DNA from: an uncultured Anaerolineales bacterium
Lineage (GTDB): Bacteria; Chloroflexota; Anaerolineae; Anaerolineales; UBA11657
Length of the DNA stretch: 13,180 bases
Assembly (NCBI GenBank): GCA_913040765.1
Contig: CAJWIA010000019.1
Coordinates: 1-13,180, forward strand
Reading direction: 5' to 3'
The notes beneath the pieces are model-generated. The model was not told where the DNA came from, did not search any database, and worked only from the letters and a program-made list of their open reading frames with translations. Position numbers and translations under genes: made by a program. How positions within the stretch are numbered: the stretch's first letter is position 1; every line of letters starts with the position of its first letter. Positions 1 to 6,633 of this stretch are shown one piece after another.

Positions 1-1367
1 CGTACTAACACTTCTTTCATGCTAGCATAGTCATCTGGGTTGTCAATTGTTCGTATCGTGAAACGACGATAATGCGATTTGTCAGGTATGCCCTGATGAA
101 ACACTACCATGCTTCCTGTAATCTGCTCGCCCTGTGTGTGGGATATATCAAAACACTCAATACGATTAGGTGTTTTGGGTAGAAGTAGACTTGATTTTAG
201 TTCAGCAAGTGCTGCTTCCTGTTTTTGTGTATCCAAGTGCCATTGAGATCTGACAGCGTCTAAGGTCACCGAAGCATTCTCTGTGGCCATTAGTACAAGT
301 TTTCGTTTTGAACCACGTTGTGGCACTACTAGCTTTGTCTTGGAATTGGGCTGGAGGCTACTCAACCACTTCTCAATAATTGGAGTCTCTGTTATCTGTT
401 CAGGCAGTAGTATTTCGCTTGGTACGAAGGTTGATACGTGATAGAATTGTTTCACAAATGCAGCAAGTATTGATGCATTGTGTTCGTCAGCTGTACCTTC
501 TAATAAGTAGTAATCGCGACCAATAAGTTTACCTAAACGTACAAAAAACACTTGTACGCATGCGTCGTTCTTTTTTCTTGCTAAGGCTACTACATCCATA
601 TCTGTTTTATGAGTACCGATAACTTGTTGTTTAGCTACCACCTTATCTATTGCGTGAAGTTGGTCTCGCAATGCTGCTGCTTTTTCGTACTTTTGTTGCT
701 TAGATGCAGAATGTATTTCATTACGTATTCTTCTAACAACAGGTTCTGTGCGGCCCTGTAAGAAGCTACATAAATCGTCTATCATTAGACGGTAGTCGTC
801 CTCGCTAGTGTTACCAACACAAGGGGCATTACACAACTTTATATCCCAGTACAAGCAAGCACGCTTGTCAGCTCCAGTAATCACTCTATCGCATGTTAAA
901 TAAGGGAATATTTTTCGTAGCAAACTTAGGCTTTGGTGAACTGCCCATACGTTTGTATATGGACCAAAATAGCGATGTCGACTATTCTTTTCCACTCGCT
1001 TGCGAGTGACAGTTACTTTGGGGTACCGATCTCCCCAGTGAACCTTTATATATGGGTAACGCTTATCGTCTTTCCAACGCACATTGTATTTGGGTTTGTA
1101 ACGATTAATCAAGTTGTATTCTAGCAGCAGGGACTCGAGCTCTGAACTCTGGATAATCCAGTCAATATCAATAATTTTTCGCACAAGCTCGCGTGTGCGA
1201 GGACTGTGTTGTGATGAGCTTTGGAAGTAAGAACGTACTCTTGTTCGTAGGTTTGTTGCTTTGCCTACATACAGTACCTTGCCGCCCACATCCTTCATTA
1301 AGTAGCAGCCCGGTTTGATAGGTAGACTTCTAAGTTGTTTGTCTATTAAGTGCTTTCTGCTATGCAT
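1..1367 (-). CDS. uvrC: UvrABC system protein C (excinuclease subunit C), partial, C-terminus beyond left edge
   Basis: UvrC makes the incisions on both sides of a lesion in nucleotide excision repair, working in the cytoplasm with UvrA and UvrB. About 455 codons are visible, uninterrupted from the ATG at 1367 to the window edge. Residues 19-48 form the GIY-YIG nuclease (PGCYLMKDVGGKVLYVGKA, then NLRTRV). Four cysteines at 159, 171, 179 and 183 have spacing C-x11-C-x7-C-x3-C, as in the 4Fe-4S site of E. coli UvrC. A UVR-type segment follows (KQQKYEKAAALRDQL). The RNase H-like nuclease begins near the edge with IECFDISHTQGE and DDYASMKEVL. The usual length is about 600 residues, so roughly the last quarter is missing. 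No Shine-Dalgarno is visible before the ATG. It is transcribed divergently from the surface-protein gene. Identification is very secure. Confidence 0.96.
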   Translation of the reverse strand, partial: MHSRKHLIDKQLRSLPIKPGCYLMKDVGGKVLYVGKATNLRTRVRSYFQSSSQHSPRTRELVRKIIDIDWIIQSSELESLLLEYNLINRYKPKYNVRWKDDKRYPYIKVHWGDRYPKVTVTRKRVEKNSRHRYFGPYTNVWAVHQSLSLLRKIFPYLTCDRVITGADKRACLYWDIKLCNAPCVGNTSEDDYRLMIDDLCSFLQGRTEPVVRRIRNEIHSASKQQKYEKAAALRDQLHAIDKVVAKQQVIGTHKTDMDVVALARKKNDACVQVFFVRLGKLIGRDYYLLEGTADEHNASILAAFVKQFYHVSTFVPSEILLPEQITETPIIEKWLSSLQPNSKTKLVVPQRGSKRKLVLMATENASVTLDAVRSQWHLDTQKQEAALAELKSSLLLPKTPNRIECFDISHTQGEQITGSMVVFHQGIPDKSHYRRFTIRTIDNPDDYASMKEVLV

Positions 1368-1402
1368 CAGCAAGATTGTAGCACGTAGTTGGGTTATAAG
1401 CC

Positions 1403-1431
1403 GTAATATACGTTGGTTAGGCCCCTGTAAA
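1403..1431 (-). promoter_or_regulatory. Candidate sigma-70-type promoter for uvrC
   Basis: On the minus strand, TTTACA (1426-1431) lies 17 bases from TATTAC (1403-1408). This would start transcription near 1396, about 30 bases before the uvrC ATG. A second weak -10 (TATAAC, 1393-1398) lies just downstream. The -35 box abuts the region where the divergent surface-protein promoter would place its own -35, so the two polymerases might compete. Read by eye only. Confidence 0.4.
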
Positions 1432-1450
1432 TTTCATGGCAATATTCCTG

Positions 1451-1459
1451 TGCTATAAT
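1451..1459 (+). promoter_or_regulatory. Extended -10 promoter (TGCTATAAT) of the surface-protein gene
   Basis: A perfect TATAAT (1454-1459) is preceded by TGC, giving the extended -10 form TGN-TATAAT. No good -35 box lies 16-18 bases upstream (the sequence there is about atttca), which is tolerated in extended -10 promoters. Expected initiation is around 1466, only about five bases before the ATG at 1471. The mRNA would then have essentially no leader. The same ten bases, GTGCTATAAT, recur at 3393-3402 before the glycosyltransferase. Confidence 0.65.
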
Positions 1460-1470
1460 CCACGACTAAT

Positions 1471-3000
1471 ATGAGTAGAAAAATATGTCAGAGGTTGTTA
1501 AGTAGCGTCCTTGTTGTAGTAATGTCTAGCGGTATATATACAAGATCGCTGGCTGCGCCTCAATTTCAAACTAATTTGCTCACCAACCCTGGTTTTGAAA
1601 GCTCGTTTGCTGCAGATGGTGTAGGCACCGGATGGCTGAAATGGGTCGTTTCTGGAACACCTACATTTAAACAGATAACAAGTACCACAGACACAAGACG
1701 AGTAACTGAAGGTGCCAATGCCCAGCAGATAGAAGGTGCCAACATTGCATACTCTGCAGGGTTGCAGCAAGTAGTCAATGGGCTAACAGTTGGGAAGACT
1801 TACAGGTTTACGGCGTATGGTCATGCATGGGCAAGTACTGGAGATGATTCGGGCACTTCTACAGATACCATTAATTTAAGAATAGGCATTGGTCCGGGCA
1901 GTACATATGCGGCTGATGCCAATATTACCTGGTCAGGCGTTTACACTTATACTGATACATATGGTCTCATGAGCGTCGAAGTTGTTGCTACTGATATTAC
2001 GGCTACAGTATTCACTTGGGCGGAAGCAACGGCTGCTCGTAAACATAATGATGTATATTGGGATAATGCTTCGTTTGTGGAAGCCGGATCTGCGATAGCA
2101 ACGGAAGCTAGCTCTGATGCTACAGTTGAAGCGACCGCACAGACAGCACAAGCTACTCAGGCTCCTAGCGTGCTTGTGGCCCCAACTGATTTTCCTATGC
2201 CAACCCCTGACGACACCGGCCAAATCATATATTATGTAAAACCAAATGATAATCTGGTGCATATTGCTACTATTGCTTGTGGCGAAACTATGGAGTGTGT
2301 AGAGAAAATTAGACTCCTAAACCCGGGACAAAACCTTGATATTATTTACCCCGGCCAGAAATTGATAATTGGGGAAACACAAAATGTGGTTTCTCCAAAT
2401 GGAAGTGCAGAACTCAGCGAGACTCTTGAGTCGTCAGACAGCACAACGTCGGATATACAAGATACAGAATCGACAGATAGTATTGTTGAAGAATCGTCCG
2501 AAGGAATGGAAAACGTAGAACAAGATTCTGAAGTTGTTGAATCAACTCCCACGCCAGACGAAACAGGGGCTATCTGCGTGACATTGTATTCTGATATTAA
2601 TGGAAACGGAGTGCTAGATTCAGGAGAAAGCTTGGTGACTGATGGAACTTTCAGTCTTGTGGACTTAGAAAACGGCGAGACCGTTGACACTTATAACACT
2701 GATGGGACAAGCGAACCCTACTGTTTTAGCGAGCTGGCTACAGGAACATATAGGGTGGTATCAACAGCCCCTGTCGGTCACACGCCTACCACTAGAGTTG
2801 ACTGGGACCTAACTTTAGCAACAGACAGTACTGCAAACCTTGAATTTGGAGCTCAATTTACGGGAGAGAACATAGAAACCGCTACTGTTGAGCCAGAAAA
2901 TACACCTCTTCGACCTGCATTGATGGGAGCGTTTGGAGTAATGTTGTTGCTGTCTGCTGCTGGCATAGCAGGTTATATGGTTGTAAGTAGGCGTAAATAA
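1471..3000 (+). CDS. Secreted, membrane-anchored surface protein: carbohydrate-binding-like domain, LysM, SdrD-B-like domain
   Basis: This 509-residue protein is built for export and membrane attachment. Residues 1-29 look like a signal peptide (basic start, hydrophobic core, cleavage near SLAA). Residues 35-206 begin NLLTNPGFE, typical of CBM4/9-like jelly-roll domains, and end with YWDNASF. A Thr/Ala/Pro-rich linker follows. Residues 253-301 form a LysM-type module (YYVKPNDNL, then IYPGQKLIIG), which in this family binds N-acetylglucosamine glycans; it contains cysteines 270 and 276. An acidic Ser/Glu-rich linker spans about 305-365. Residues 368-475 resemble SdrD/Cna-B repeats, with a calcium-loop-like DINGNGVLDSGE. 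Residues 483-505 form a C-terminal membrane helix ending RRK. The ATG is fixed by the promoter immediately upstream. A role in binding glycan at the cell surface is inferred; the exact ligand is unknown. Confidence 0.88.
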   Translation: MSRKICQRLLSSVLVVVMSSGIYTRSLAAPQFQTNLLTNPGFESSFAADGVGTGWLKWVVSGTPTFKQITSTTDTRRVTEGANAQQIEGANIAYSAGLQQVVNGLTVGKTYRFTAYGHAWASTGDDSGTSTDTINLRIGIGPGSTYAADANITWSGVYTYTDTYGLMSVEVVATDITATVFTWAEATAARKHNDVYWDNASFVEAGSAIATEASSDATVEATAQTAQATQAPSVLVAPTDFPMPTPDDTGQIIYYVKPNDNLVHIATIACGETMECVEKIRLLNPGQNLDIIYPGQKLIIGETQNVVSPNGSAELSETLESSDSTTSDIQDTESTDSIVEESSEGMENVEQDSEVVESTPTPDETGAICVTLYSDINGNGVLDSGESLVTDGTFSLVDLENGETVDTYNTDGTSEPYCFSELATGTYRVVSTAPVGHTPTTRVDWDLTLATDSTANLEFGAQFTGENIETATVEPENTPLRPALMGAFGVMLLLSAAGIAGYMVVSRRK

Positions 3001-3408
3001 ACCCACAAAGCAGTTCTTAGCAAAATATAATGTTCTATTATTGAGCCCCTACATTGAAGGGTGGTAGATAACCCTTTGTACCAACATATTGATCAACTGA
3101 AGTCCAGGGACAATTAACATATGGGTTTTTGCCTTTTTATAAAAGCTCTCATACGTTCAGCATATAAGGAAAACGCAAAGAAATATAGATGTTACTCTAT
3201 TGTGTGAATATATTGCTATGTTACTACCATGCTGTGAGCCTTTCCTTTTACACCCATCGTTTCATCGCTTTTATTTTACGCGGCATATATGCTTCATCAG
3301 CCTAAAGCACCTTTATGTACGTGTAACACTTTCCAGCTTATACTGGATTAGCTTGTTTTAATAAATTGCTTGCTATGGCTTAGTGTGTCACGGTGCTATA
3401 ATTTTTAT
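3001..3408 (+). other. Intergenic spacer with no convincing gene
   Basis: About 400 AT-rich bases separate the surface-protein gene from the glycosyltransferase. They contain a 6-bp inverted repeat (AAGGGT 3057-3062 and ACCCTT 3071-3076, 8-base loop) with no following T-run, so it is a poor terminator. They also hold a short direct repeat (ATGTTACT at 3189 and 3218) and the glycosyltransferase promoter at the right end. A 28-codon frame at 3121-3207 lacks a ribosome site. The length is unusual for this window, where other gaps are far shorter, so a small RNA or a decayed gene is possible but not shown. Confidence 0.5.
3394..3402 (+). promoter_or_regulatory. Extended -10 promoter (TGCTATAAT) of the GT39-like gene; decides the start codon
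   Basis: TGCTATAAT is identical to the box at 1451-1459 and shares one further upstream G with it. No recognisable -35 is present. Initiation six to seven bases downstream falls at 3409, which is the first base of an in-frame GTG, predicting a leaderless mRNA. The longer frame opening at TTG 3370 would lie upstream of, and run through, this promoter, so it is unlikely to be the real start. Confidence 0.62.
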
Positions 3409-5361
3409 GTGCCAAAATACAACCGCAATAGTATCCGGATGGCAATCTTACTTCCATTAGGTGCATTTGTACTTCGAGTTATTAGGTTAGATTATAAACC
3501 TCTATGGTGGGACGAGGGACGTAATGTTTTTTTCGCTAACTTAGATTGGCAAAGCGCAGCAAATGTAGCAGTAAGAAGTGGGGATGTGAACCCACCTGTA
3601 TACAGGATGTTGTTAAGTGCTTGGATGTCAACTGTTAGTCCATCACCCCTCACTATTAGATTGCTTTCCGTTTTCTTTGGAGTGCTCACCGTTGCGGTGA
3701 TATACAGGTTTGCAGTAGAAATATTTAATAGGCGTGTTGGTACCATAACAGGTGTCTTGAGTGCGTGTGCACCTGCTTTTATCTATTATTCCCAGGAAGC
3801 TAAAGGATACACATTGATGGTGCTAGCTGTTGTATGGTCGTCCTGGGTTTGGTACCGTCTTCATAGCAGCACACTTAATAAACAACAAAGTTTGTGGTGG
3901 TCAGCATCTATCGCTACTTTTATGGGAGCTGGCTCACACTATTTCTATTTTCTCTTTGTGTTTACACAAATAGTGTGGACTGCAGCGTGGTGTTGGTTGC
4001 CTGATGGAAATAAAAGAACTACACCTAACACAAAACATCTGGTTAAGTGGATAGCAGTACAAACACTAGGCGTAACACCTATTCTTATTTACTCCTGGCA
4101 TTCGATAATAGCACTGATGGCTGGCTCTAAGGGCAGTCTGTCAGGAGGATTACCTTTCCATATTCCATCTTTAGACGATTTGGCACGATGGGGAGCTACA
4201 ACGATGCTAGAGTCGTCAAACCCTTACAGACATGTGAGCCTATTTCTAGGTGAGTTTTTCCACGAAAACATTATTGGTCCGAACTCGATGTCCAACCTAA
4301 GATTGGTGATCGGATCAACTGTACTGGTAGCTATTTATATGGGTTTGAGAAGGTATTCTTCGAAAGTGTTTCCTAAAAAGAATCTGGTGATGTGGGTATT
4401 TATACCGTCTATCCTCAGCCTGATATTTTCTTTTATGTTTAGTTATTATTATGCGAGATTCCTTATTTTTGTCTTGCCAGCAATATTCTTACTAATAGCT
4501 AGTGGCTTACAGTCACTATGGAAAAGTGGCAGGGTGCTATTCTTTGCAACAGGGTTGGCGCTATTGGTTGTGTGGACTGGGTACCTGTCAAGCTACTATA
4601 CAGACCCGGGAGATATTGATGAAGACTGGCGAGGGCTTGTAGACTACTTGGCTCAGGCGCATCGACCCGGAGACCTGGTAGTTCATACTTATGACTGGAT
4701 GCAAGGTTACATTCATGTCTACACAGAATCTAATGACGATTTCGACTATTTTTATGTTGCTGGACTAAACACCAAATCACTTGCATCGATGTCTGTAGCC
4801 AGAGAAAGACTTTGGTTGCTAGACTATGAGAATACACCTTTTAGTTATGGCAATTGGCCTGGTGCTTGGATGCGTGAACATTATGCGCTAGCTGGCACAC
4901 ACACATTTGGAAATTCTTCCATAAGTGCTTTCGTACACCCCGACAATCTAGGCAATGTTGACAGGAGTGTTCGGTTCACTAATGGTATTGAAATGAATTG
5001 GGTGCCAGTAGAATATAAGAGAAACTCCGGGGACGCAGTTGCTGTCGAGTTGGTTTTTGGCGCCCCGACCAAGAGATTAGATGCGTATCAGATATTCTTA
5101 CACTTGTTAGATAGTGAAGGAAAATTGATTGCCGGCAATGATATTGGCCCATACAATAATCTGCGACCCACGGTAACATGGAGTGCTGGAGAAATAGTAC
5201 ATAGTCCCCACGCCTTGTTGCTCCCATTTGATATTGTGGCTGGTGAATATGAACTACATGCTGGGATGTATAGTATAGAGACTGGCATGCGGTTACTAAC
5301 AGAGAATGGCAAGGAGTCAGTAAGGCTTGGTTTAGTCGAAATACCGCAGAAAAAGTTCTGA
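3409..5361 (+). CDS. GT-C membrane glycosyltransferase, GT39/ArnT-like, with C-terminal beta-sandwich domain
   Basis: Enzymes of this type move a sugar from a polyprenyl-phosphate donor to an acceptor on the outer face of the membrane. From the GTG at 3409 it has 650 residues. An N-terminal hydrophobic helix leads to LWWDEG, whose Asp35-Glu36 fits the catalytic acidic motif in the first extracytoplasmic loop of GT-C enzymes. NPPVY (61-65) and YYSQEAKGY (126-134) are also typical. Many hydrophobic segments continue to about residue 395. The rest is soluble, first DEDWRGLVDYL, then a beta-rich part (about 520-648) with IFLHLLDSEGKL and GEYELHAGMY, an arrangement I associate with Chloroflexota homologues. 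The start is set by the promoter at 3394; ATG 3439 is the alternative. It converges on the epimerase gene, only four bases away. Donor and acceptor cannot be read from sequence. Confidence 0.87.
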   Translation: MPKYNRNSIRMAILLPLGAFVLRVIRLDYKPLWWDEGRNVFFANLDWQSAANVAVRSGDVNPPVYRMLLSAWMSTVSPSPLTIRLLSVFFGVLTVAVIYRFAVEIFNRRVGTITGVLSACAPAFIYYSQEAKGYTLMVLAVVWSSWVWYRLHSSTLNKQQSLWWSASIATFMGAGSHYFYFLFVFTQIVWTAAWCWLPDGNKRTTPNTKHLVKWIAVQTLGVTPILIYSWHSIIALMAGSKGSLSGGLPFHIPSLDDLARWGATTMLESSNPYRHVSLFLGEFFHENIIGPNSMSNLRLVIGSTVLVAIYMGLRRYSSKVFPKKNLVMWVFIPSILSLIFSFMFSYYYARFLIFVLPAIFLLIASGLQSLWKSGRVLFFATGLALLVVWTGYLSSYYTDPGDIDEDWRGLVDYLAQAHRPGDLVVHTYDWMQGYIHVYTESNDDFDYFYVAGLNTKSLASMSVARERLWLLDYENTPFSYGNWPGAWMREHYALAGTHTFGNSSISAFVHPDNLGNVDRSVRFTNGIEMNWVPVEYKRNSGDAVAVELVFGAPTKRLDAYQIFLHLLDSEGKLIAGNDIGPYNNLRPTVTWSAGEIVHSPHALLLPFDIVAGEYELHAGMYSIETGMRLLTENGKESVRLGLVEIPQKKF

Positions 5362-5365
5362 CCAA

Positions 5366-6409
5366 TCAAGACAGCCATTTAACCAATCTAATAATACCCA
5401 TATGTGCTGGTCTTCGATGAGCTGATTCATTATGTCTTTGAAGAATGTCTGTACGATTCTCGTGGTAGTATGAATATGCACGTAACAACATTTCACTGTT
5501 GTTAAGAGTGGGATACCAGCCTAGCTCATGCTTAATCCTAGTAGTATCAAATTGAAAATCTTCCGCTATCATTTTGTACTGGTACGGTCCTAGCGGAGAA
5601 AGATGTAACCAGTGTGCTATCTTCATGGCAAGTAACGTTGCGTTTTTTGGGAGTGAACGAACCTTAGACTTGGTTCCTGCATGCTCTATAACGTGTTCGT
5701 AAACTGTGCGTAGGTCGGGCACATTGTCAGAACCGACGTTAAAGATCCGTGAACCTTCGTATGACAATGCTTGTATGCATGCTTTGGCTAGATCAGGAGC
5801 ATAAACAAACTGATAACGATTTCGTCCAGTACCAACCGTCCATACAGTACGGCCTTCGTCAATGAATTCGAATAGTATAGCTAAGAGACCTAGACGCCCC
5901 TCGTCGATGATAGTGGGACATCTGAGTATTATGATATCTAAATTGTTGGAATAATCCAGTAAGAGGGTTTCCGCCTCTAATTTCGATAGCCCATAGATTT
6001 CTACTGGGTTAGGAATGTCTTTCTCTTGTACAGGTCGATCAAAACTTTGGCCCCAGAGACAGTTAGTGGAAGTGAAAATCAACTTGGCTGTTCCTGATTC
6101 AACAGATGCATTTGCAATGTTACGGGTGCCTCCCACATTTGATTCCCATAGCAAGCTTTTGTCGGGGATATCGTGAGCAAGCATAGCTGCACAATGGAAT
6201 ACAGCATCAAACTTATGTTCATTGAACAACCGTTTTACTAGTTTCGGGTCTCGGATATCACCTTGTACTGTAACTAAGTTGGGGTGACTGTAATCATCGT
6301 TGTGAAGATCCAATCCCACACATGTATATCCTTGTGTGAGCAGCTGTTTTTTTAGTATATCGCCGAAGAACCCAGAACTACCAGTTATTAGCAAAGGTTT
6401 GTTGGTCAT
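5366..6409 (-). CDS. NAD-dependent epimerase/dehydratase (extended SDR family)
   Basis: A 347-residue Rossmann-fold enzyme of the extended short-chain dehydrogenase type, whose members epimerise, reduce or dehydrate nucleotide sugars in the cytoplasm. The cofactor loop is TGSSGFFG (residues 9-16), followed by GDIRD (50-54), the conserved NVGGTRN (91-97), a Ser/Thr at STN (114-116), and the catalytic pair Tyr139 and Lys143 in YGLSK. The C-terminal part has the usual DTTRIKHELGWYP near the end. Length is normal for the family. The ATG at 6409 begins directly at the first strand; a TATAAT lies 24 bases upstream. Neighbours suggest a role in supplying a modified sugar for glycan synthesis, but some family members act on sterols or other substrates, so the substrate is open. 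Confidence 0.9.
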   Translation of the reverse strand: MTNKPLLITGSSGFFGDILKKQLLTQGYTCVGLDLHNDDYSHPNLVTVQGDIRDPKLVKRLFNEHKFDAVFHCAAMLAHDIPDKSLLWESNVGGTRNIANASVESGTAKLIFTSTNCLWGQSFDRPVQEKDIPNPVEIYGLSKLEAETLLLDYSNNLDIIILRCPTIIDEGRLGLLAILFEFIDEGRTVWTVGTGRNRYQFVYAPDLAKACIQALSYEGSRIFNVGSDNVPDLRTVYEHVIEHAGTKSKVRSLPKNATLLAMKIAHWLHLSPLGPYQYKMIAEDFQFDTTRIKHELGWYPTLNNSEMLLRAYSYYHENRTDILQRHNESAHRRPAHMGIIRLVKWLS

Positions 6410-6433
6410 ATTTTCGTACTCATTTCAACAAAC

Positions 6434-6439
6434 ATTATA
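6434..6439 (-). promoter_or_regulatory. Candidate -10 box (TATAAT) of the epimerase gene
   Basis: A perfect TATAAT on the minus strand, with expected initiation near 6427 and a leader of about 18 bases before the ATG at 6409. The -35 position (around 6457-6462, GCCAAC) matches poorly and the TG extension is absent, so this rests on the -10 alone. No strong Shine-Dalgarno is seen in the short leader. Confidence 0.4.
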
Positions 6440-6475
6440 ACCTTCTTGTTATTATCGTTGGCCGAAAAAATGTCC

Positions 6476-6504
6476 TTGACATATGTAGATTTATTGCATA
6501 AGCT
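6476..6504 (+). promoter_or_regulatory. Candidate promoter of the GH2 gene
   Basis: TTGACA (6476-6481) is a perfect -35 consensus; 17 bases later comes TAAGCT (6499-6504), a weak -10. Initiation would fall near 6511, giving a leader of about 120 bases before ATG 6634. The predicted start coincides with the C-rich half of the inverted repeat described for 6511-6597. Confidence 0.35.
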
Positions 6505-6510
6505 ATGTAA

Positions 6511-6597
6511 TCCCCCAAACAAAATGTGAACAAGTCCGCCAGGGTCTTGTGCCCAGAAAACATCGGGCAATGAAATCAACACTTATTGTATGGGGGA
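6511..6597 (+). promoter_or_regulatory. Possible structured mRNA leader of the GH2 gene
   Basis: TCCCCCA (6511-6517) is exactly complementary to TGGGGGA (6591-6597). Between them lie two smaller inverted repeats: ACAAG 6530-6534 with CTTGT 6546-6550, and GCCC 6551-6554 with GGGC 6565-6568, so a closed three-way fold can be drawn. The G-rich arm resembles a Shine-Dalgarno and stands nine bases before an in-frame TTG at 6607, so pairing could hide it. An AT-rich run follows. It matches no riboswitch class that I recognise. The stems are short and may be chance. Confidence 0.28.
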
Positions 6598-6633
6598 ATT
6601 TTATTCTTGAAACAAGATTTAACGGGTAAATCA

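Noticed and set aside
933..1124. Plus-strand open frame of 63 codons
   Set aside because: It lies wholly inside uvrC on the opposite strand, has no ribosome site and resembles no protein; it is a shadow frame.
3057..3076. AAGGGT/ACCCTT hairpin as terminator of the surface-protein gene
   Set aside because: The stem is only six pairs and no T-run follows, so it is not called as a terminator.
3121..3207. 28-codon plus-strand frame in the long spacer
   Set aside because: No Shine-Dalgarno, no promoter at a suitable distance and no recognisable sequence; it could easily be chance.
3370..3408. TTG 3370 as start of the GT39-like protein
   Set aside because: The extended -10 promoter lies inside this segment, so the first 13 codons would not be transcribed from it; GTG 3409 fits better.
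4979..5378. Minus-strand frames at the end of the GT39-like gene
   Set aside because: They overlap the coding region of a well-supported gene and run into the epimerase stop region; no start signals or motifs were seen.
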